Source: JACCYI01 sp036389195
Lineage (GTDB): Bacteria > Actinomycetota > Thermoleophilia > Solirubrobacterales > Solirubrobacteraceae
Assembly: GCA_036389195.1 (NCBI GenBank)
Contig: DASVQH010000225.1
Coordinates: forward strand, 1 to 18,089
Length of the DNA stretch: 18,089 bases
Direction: 5' to 3'
Part shown: positions 13,242 to 18,089 of the stretch, one piece after another
How positions within the stretch are numbered: the stretch's first letter is position 1
Layout: every line of letters begins with the position of its first letter
Made by a program: the position numbers and the translations under genes
Notes under the pieces: model-generated
Told to the model about the DNA's origin: nothing
Databases searched by the model: none
Seen by the model: the letters and a program-made list of their open reading frames with translations, nothing else

Positions 13242-16200
13242 ATGTCCGAGCCCCGCCCGAGCGAGCGCGCGGCCGCCCGTCCCGGGTCCTTCGAGCGCCT
13301 CCGCCGGCTCCCCGTCGTCGGCCGCGTGCTCGACGCGGGCCTCGGGCCGTCGGCGGTGTCGGCGAACACGCGGCGGGCGCGCGCCCGCACCGCCGGGCTC
13401 GACGTCACGGAATCCGTGTGCCCGTTCTGCGCGGTCGGCTGCGGCCAGCTCGTCTACACCCGCGACGGCGAGCTGGTCGACATCGAGGGCAACCCGCGGT
13501 CGCCGATCAACCAGGGCACGCTGTGCCCCAAGGGCTCGGCGTCGCGCCAGCTGGTTCAGCAGCCGGGCCGGCTGACCAGGGTCCGCCACCGCCGGCCGGG
13601 CGGCACCGAGTGGGAGGACCTCGACCTCGAGACGGCGATGGACATGATCGCCGCCCGCGTGGTCGAGGCCCGCGAGGACGGCTGGCAGGACTCAGACCAC
13701 CGCGGCGAGCCCGTGGCACGGACGCTCGGCTTCGCGCACCTCGGCGGCGCGGCGCTCGACAACGAGGAGAACTACCTGATCAAGAAGAGCTTCACCGCGC
13801 TCGGCGCGGTGCAGATCGAGAACCAGGCCCGCATATGACACTCGAGCACCGTCCCCGGTCTGGGGACGTCGTTCGGGCGCGGCGGCGCCACCCAGTCCCT
13901 GCAGTCCCTCCAGCTCGCCGACTGCGTGATCATCCAGGGCTCGTCGATGGCCGAGGCGCACCCGGTCGGCTTCCGCTGGGTGATGAAGGCCAAGGAGCGC
14001 GGCGCGGAGGTCATCCACATCGACCCGCGCTTCTCGCGCACCAGCCGCCTGGCCGACCGGCACATCCCCATCCGTGCGGGCAGCGACACGGCGTTCCTCG
14101 GCGCGGTCATCCGCGAGGTGCTCGAGCGCCGCGCGTACTTCCACGAGTACGTCGTGCACTACACCAACGCCGCACAGCTGGTCTCCGAGGACTTCCGTGA
14201 CACCGAGGACCTCGACGGGGTCTTCTCGGGCCTCGATCCGCGGACCGGTCGCTACGACCCGTCCTCCTGGGCTTACGCCGCGGGCGAGCGCGACGAGACG
14301 CTCGAGCATCCGCGCTGCGTGCTTCAGGTGCTGCGACGGCACTTCGCCCGCTACACGCCCGAGATGGTCGAGCGGATCTGCGGCGTCTCGCGCACCGACC
14401 TGGCGTACGTCGTCGACGCGATCGTCGCCAACTCCGGCCGGGAGCGCACGACCTCGTTCTGCTACGCGCTGGGGTGGACGCAGCACGCCTCAGGAGCCCA
14501 GATGATCCGCGCCGCCGCGATCCTGCAGCTGCTGATGGGCAACGTCGGCCGGCCGGGCGGCGGGATCATGGCGCTGCGCGGGCACGCGTCGATCCAGGGC
14601 TCGACCGACATCCCGACGCTGTACGACTCGCTGCCCGGCTACCTGCCGATGCCGCACGCCGGCGCGGACCACGCGACGCTGGCCGCCTACAACGGCGCGT
14701 CGCGGGCGCGCGACGGCTGGTGGTCGAACTTCGACCGCTACAGCGTCTCGCTGCTCAAAGCGTGGTTCGGCGACGCCGCGACGCCGGAGAACGACTTCGG
14801 CTTCGGCCACCTGCCGCGGATCTCCGGCAACCACTCGCACTTCGCCACCTCGCTGCGCGCGCTCGACGGCGGCGTCGACGGGCTGTTCGTCATGGGCCAG
14901 AACCCGGCCGTCGCGTCCCAGCACGCCGGCCTGCAGCGTCGATCGCTCGCGCACCTGAAGTGGCTCGTCGTCCGCGACCTGGCCGAGATCGAGACCGCGA
15001 CGTTCTGGCGTGACGGGCCCGAGGTGCGCGACGGCGAGCTGCGCACGGAGGACATCCGGACCGAGGTGTTCCTCATGCCCGCGGCGTCGCACGTGGAGAA
15101 GCCCGGGAGCTTCACGAACACCAACCGGATGGTGCAGTTCCGCGACAAGGCGCTCGACCCGCCCGGCGACGCTCGCTCGGAGCTGTGGTTCGTGCACCAC
15201 CTGTTCAAGCGCGTCCGCGCGCACTACGCCGCGTCGACGCGGGCGCGCGACTGGCCGATCGTCAACCTGCGCTGGGACTACCCGGAGCGCGGCGCCGCGC
15301 GCGAGCCCGACGTCGAGGCCGTGCTGCGCGAGATCAACGGCTACGACGTGGCGACCGGCCGGGTTCTCGACAGCTTCACCGACCTCCAGGACGACGGGTC
15401 CACCGCCTCGGGCTGCTGGATCTACACCGGCGTCTTCGCGGGCGGCGTCAACCGCGCCCGCAGCCGCGATCCCGGCGACCTCGACGCCCCCGGCGGCTGG
15501 GTGTCGCCCGGCTGGGGCTTCACCTGGCCGGCCAACCGCCACGTCATCTACAACCGCGCCTCCGCCGATCCGGAGGGCCGGCCATGGTCGGAGCGCAAGG
15601 CGCTCGTGTGGTGGGACGAGGAGCGGCAGGCCTGGACCGGCCTCGACGTGCCGGACTTCCCGCTCGACAAGGCCCCGGGCTACCGGCCGCCCGCGGACGC
15701 CTCCGGGATGGCCGCGATCGCCGGCGACCGGCCGTTCATCCTCACCGCCGACGGGCTGGGATGGCTGTACGCGCCGACCGGCCTGCACGACGGCCCGCTG
15801 CCGGCGCACTACGAGCCGATCGAGTCGCCCGTCCACAACGCGCTCTACCCGTCGCAGGCGAGCAACCCGGTGGCCACCCGCTGGAGCCGGCCGGACAACC
15901 CGGCCCAGGCGACCGGAGACCCGCGGTTCCCCGTGGTGGCCACGACGTTCCGGCTCACCGAGCATCACACCGGCGGCGGGATGAGCCGGCGCCTGCCGTG
16001 GCTCGTCGAGCTGCAGCCGGTGATGTTCGCCGAGCTCGACCCGGTCCTCGCGGCGGACCGCGGGATCGAGGACGGCGGCTGGCTGACGATCGTCACCGAG
16101 CGCGCGCAGATCGAGGCGCGCGCCCGGGTCACCGAGCGCCTGCGCCCGCTGCGGGTCGACGGGCGCGTCGTCCACCAGATCGGCCTGCCCTACCACTGGG

Positions 16201-16421
16201 GCTTCGCCGGCCCGAGCACCGGCGACTCGGCCAACGACCTCGGCGTCATCACCGGCGAGCCCAACGTCTCGATCCAGGAGTCCAAGGCCTTCACGTGCGA
16301 CGTGCGGGCCGGCCGCCGCCACGGCGCGACGACGGCGGCGCTGAGCACCGTGGTCGAGCGCGCGATGGTCAAGCCGTCGGAGGACGACCTGCCGGTCGAG
16401 AACCCCGAGGAGCGGCCGTGA
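13242..16421 (+). CDS. fdhA: Formate dehydrogenase catalytic subunit, selenocysteine-containing
   Basis: Molybdopterin (bis-MGD) enzyme that interconverts formate and carbon dioxide. The frame runs from ATG 13242 to TGA 16419-16421, with an internal TGA at 13836-13838 read as selenocysteine 199 (1059 residues). The context ENQARI-Sec-HSSTVPGLGTSFGRG matches the active site of FdnG/FdoG-type enzymes, including the histidine after Sec. An N-terminal [4Fe-4S] site has Cys60, Cys63, Cys67 and Cys95 (SVCPFCAVGCG, TLCPKGSAS). Past Sec come AEAHPVGFRW, FVMGQNPAVASQHAGLQ and a C-terminal dinucleotide-binding domain (from about FPVVATTFRLTEHHTGGG to NVSIQESKAF). There is no twin-arginine signal peptide. 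The next gene starts on an overlapping GTGA. Without recoding, the gene would be called as two pieces (13242-13838 and 13926-16421). Confidence 0.95.
13836..13868 (+). promoter_or_regulatory. Selenocysteine UGA codon with downstream SECIS hairpin
   Basis: The UGA at 13836-13838 is followed after 11 or 12 nt by a hairpin: 6 perfect pairs GTCCCC (13851-13856) with GGGGAC (13862-13867), plus one outer C-G pair (13850/13868). The 5-nt loop is GGTCT. Bacterial SECIS elements sit at this distance, and the loop of the E. coli fdhF element contains the same GGUCU, whose G and U contact the elongation factor SelB. The hairpin is within the coding region, encoding the conserved TVPGLGT stretch. This is strong evidence that UGA is recoded. 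Confidence 0.92.
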
Positions 16422-17317
16422 GCAGCGCCGCGCCGACCGAGATCGCCATCCACCGCCACCCCGGGGGCGCGCCGCCCCGGATGGGCTTCTTCACGGACAC
16501 CACGGTGTGCATCGGCTGCAAGGCGTGCGAGGTGGCGTGCAAGCAGTGGAACGACCTGCCGGCCGACGGCGGCGAGCTGCGCGCCGGCGGGTCCTACGAC
16601 TCGACGTACGACCTCGGCGCCAACACGTGGCGCCACGTGCGCTTCGTCGAGCTGCTCGAGCCCCAGCCGCTGCCGTCGATCCCGGCCGCGTCGCTCGACC
16701 TGGTGGCGGCCGCCGCGGTGCCCGGCGATCAGTGGCTGTTCATGTCCGACGTCTGCCGGCACTGCACCAACGCGGGGTGCCTGGACGCCTGTCCGACCGG
16801 CGCGCTGATCCGGACGGAGCACCAGACGGTGGTGCTCCAGCCCGACGTCTGCAACGGCTGCGGCTACTGCGTTCCGGCGTGCCCGTTCGGCGTCGTCGCC
16901 CGCGACGAGGACGACGGGCGGGCCGGGAAGTGCACGCTCTGCTACGACCGCCTCGAGGACGGCATGGAGCCGGCGTGCGCCAAGGCCTGTCCCACCGACT
17001 CGATCCGCTTCGGCGAGCACGCCGAGCTCGTCGAGCTCGCCTCGCGCCGGGTGGCCGAGCTGCACGCGCGCGGGATCGAGGGCGCCTACCTCTACGGGGC
17101 GGGCGACGACCCGGAGCTCGAGCTCGCCGGCGGCCTGGGCGCGTTCTTCCTGCTCACCCAGCCGCCCGAGCGCTTCGGCCTGCCGGCGCACGCCGACTCG
17201 CCGGTCCAGCAGAACGTCGTGCCGGCGACCGCGGCGGCGCTCGGCGCAGCGGCCGCGTGGCTCGGGACGGCGATCGCCGTCACGGTCGCGGCGAGCCGGT
17301 GGGGGCGCGGGCGGTGA
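16418..17317 (+). CDS. fdhB: Formate dehydrogenase iron-sulfur (beta) subunit
   Basis: A 299-residue electron-transfer subunit that takes electrons from the catalytic subunit to the membrane partner. It has four cysteine groups for [4Fe-4S] clusters: Cys31/34/37/41 (VCIGCKACEVACKQW), DVCRHCTNAGCLDACPTG, DVCNGCGYCVPACPFG, and KCTLCYDRLEDGMEPACAKACPTD. Near the C-terminus one hydrophobic helix (about 267-291, VVPATAAALGAAAAWLGTAIAVTV) probably anchors it in the membrane, as in FdnH/FdoH. The start is GTG at 16418, overlapping the catalytic subunit stop (GTGA), and the stop in turn overlaps the GTG of the next gene, so all three subunits are translationally coupled. Confidence 0.95.
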   Translation: MSSAAPTEIAIHRHPGGAPPRMGFFTDTTVCIGCKACEVACKQWNDLPADGGELRAGGSYDSTYDLGANTWRHVRFVELLEPQPLPSIPAASLDLVAAAAVPGDQWLFMSDVCRHCTNAGCLDACPTGALIRTEHQTVVLQPDVCNGCGYCVPACPFGVVARDEDDGRAGKCTLCYDRLEDGMEPACAKACPTDSIRFGEHAELVELASRRVAELHARGIEGAYLYGAGDDPELELAGGLGAFFLLTQPPERFGLPAHADSPVQQNVVPATAAALGAAAAWLGTAIAVTVAASRWGRGR

Positions 17318-18089
17318 GCGCGCGCGACATGACGCCCGCCGTCGGCGCGCCGGCCTCGCCCGACTGGGCCGCGCGACCCCCGGAAGCACGCGTCGCGGGC
17401 TCCGCCGCGGCCTTCGCCGACGCGCGCGGCGCGGTGACCTACGGCGACGACACGGACTACGCACGGGCCGAGCCGCGGCCCGGTCAGGTCGCCGCCGCCG
17501 CGCGACGCGCCCGCGGCGGGCCGCGTCCCGGCCCCGTCGACGGGCCGTTCATCCACGGGCCGGTCTGGTCCTGGGCGGTGCCGGCGTACTTCTGGGCCGG
17601 GGGAGCGGCGTCCGGAGCGGCGTTCATGGCGGTGGCGTGCGACACCGCCGGCCACCACGCCGAGGCGGTGATCGCCCGCCGCGTCGCCCTCGGCGTCGTC
17701 GCCCTGGCGCCGCCGCTGCTGATCGGCGACCTCGGGCGCCGGGCGCGCTTCCTGAACGTGCTGCGCGTCTTCAAGCCCCGGTCGCCGATGAACCTCGGCT
17801 CGTGGGCGCTCACCGCGTTCGGCCTGGGCGCCGCCGGGGCGGTCGGGGCGGACCTCGCCGGGCGGCCCCGCGCGGGCCGGCGCCTCGGCGCGGCGACGGC
17901 CGCCGTGGGGACGTACCTCGGCTCCTACACGGGCGTGCTGCTCGCCTCCACGGCCGTGCCGGTGTGGAGCCGCAGCCGCGGCGCGCTGGGCCCGCTGTTC
18001 GTGACGACGGCGACGGGGACCGGCGCCGCGGCGACCCGCCTAGCGTTCGCCGCCTCGGGCGTGGCGCCGGAGCATCCCGCGCGCCGCGC
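17314..18089 (+). CDS. nrfD: NrfD/PsrC-type membrane subunit of formate dehydrogenase (3' truncated by window)
   Basis: Integral membrane quinone-interacting subunit expected to pass electrons between the iron-sulfur subunit and menaquinone. The frame is open from GTG 17314 to the window end (258 codons), so the carboxyl end is missing. About 80 soluble residues come first, then hydrophobic segments at about 84-108, 122-138, 162-180 and further on. The family hallmark GDLGRRARFLNVLRVFKPRS is at 138-157, followed by PMNLGSWAL. NrfD rather than a cytochrome b gamma subunit (FdnI) is the partner, as is usual in actinobacterial formate dehydrogenases. The GTG overlaps the fdhB stop. The long N-terminal extension is somewhat unusual; a later start is possible but none is obviously better. 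Confidence 0.9.
   Translation, partial: MSARDMTPAVGAPASPDWAARPPEARVAGSAAAFADARGAVTYGDDTDYARAEPRPGQVAAAARRARGGPRPGPVDGPFIHGPVWSWAVPAYFWAGGAASGAAFMAVACDTAGHHAEAVIARRVALGVVALAPPLLIGDLGRRARFLNVLRVFKPRSPMNLGSWALTAFGLGAAGAVGADLAGRPRAGRRLGAATAAVGTYLGSYTGVLLASTAVPVWSRSRGALGPLFVTTATGTGAAATRLAFAASGVAPEHPARR

Noticed and set aside
13242..13838. Formate dehydrogenase split by a nonsense mutation (pseudogene)
   Set aside because: The TGA sits exactly at the known Sec position, is followed by a SECIS hairpin, and both sides are collinear and intact, so recoding explains it better.
14490..16322. 610-codon minus-strand open frame inside the formate dehydrogenase gene
   Set aside because: It is entirely opposite a gene with many conserved motifs and has the composition of an antisense GC-rich frame.

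Overview
The window is very GC-rich throughout and gene-dense. It reads as chromosome from a high-GC Gram-positive bacterium. A motile, soil-type actinobacterium of the Thermoleophilia/Solirubrobacterales kind is my best guess, from the combination of a flagellin, an actinobacterial-style selenocysteine formate dehydrogenase, a SigJ-like ECF sigma factor and RTX-repeat secreted proteins. This placement is inference; there is no rRNA or marker gene here to settle it.

Left part (1-4479): the 3' end of pstB abuts phoU (end of a phosphate-uptake operon), followed by a LysR regulator. Facing it on the minus strand is a tight two-gene unit, a betaine-homocysteine methyltransferase-like enzyme followed by a monomeric sarcosine oxidase-type flavoenzyme, suggesting methylated-glycine (betaine/sarcosine) catabolism.

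Middle (4529-8627): on the minus strand a DUF5069-cupin fusion protein is translationally coupled to a secreted RTX-repeat protein. A 387-bp gene-free stretch (6475-6861) follows; it holds a 36-nt imperfect inverted repeat enclosing two 61-bp-spaced palindromic units. Then come an alpha/beta hydrolase and a solitary compact flagellin with a sigma-28-like promoter so close to the ATG that the mRNA may be leaderless. A 36-codon remnant resembling the C-terminus of a VOC/glyoxalase protein lies just past the flagellin on the opposite strand.

Right-middle (8624-13124): a cytochrome P450 lies downstream of an ECF sigma factor with a SnoaL-like C-terminal domain (SigJ/ECF41 type). The sigma gene is divergent from an AhpD-like carboxymuconolactone decarboxylase-family gene, and two perfect-arm inverted repeats lie between them. 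A second alpha/beta hydrolase and a LysR regulator broken by a one-base frameshift follow.

Right end (13242-18089): a respiratory-type formate dehydrogenase operon. The catalytic subunit has an in-frame UGA at 13836 (Sec199), followed 12 nt later by a 7-bp hairpin with a GGUCU loop, a bacterial SECIS. Simple gene calling would split it in two. It is coupled by GTGA overlaps to an iron-sulfur subunit with four cysteine clusters and to an NrfD-type membrane subunit that runs off the window. The catalytic subunit has no Tat signal, so the complex probably faces the cytoplasm. The selenocysteine gene with its SECIS is the strongest special feature of this window.
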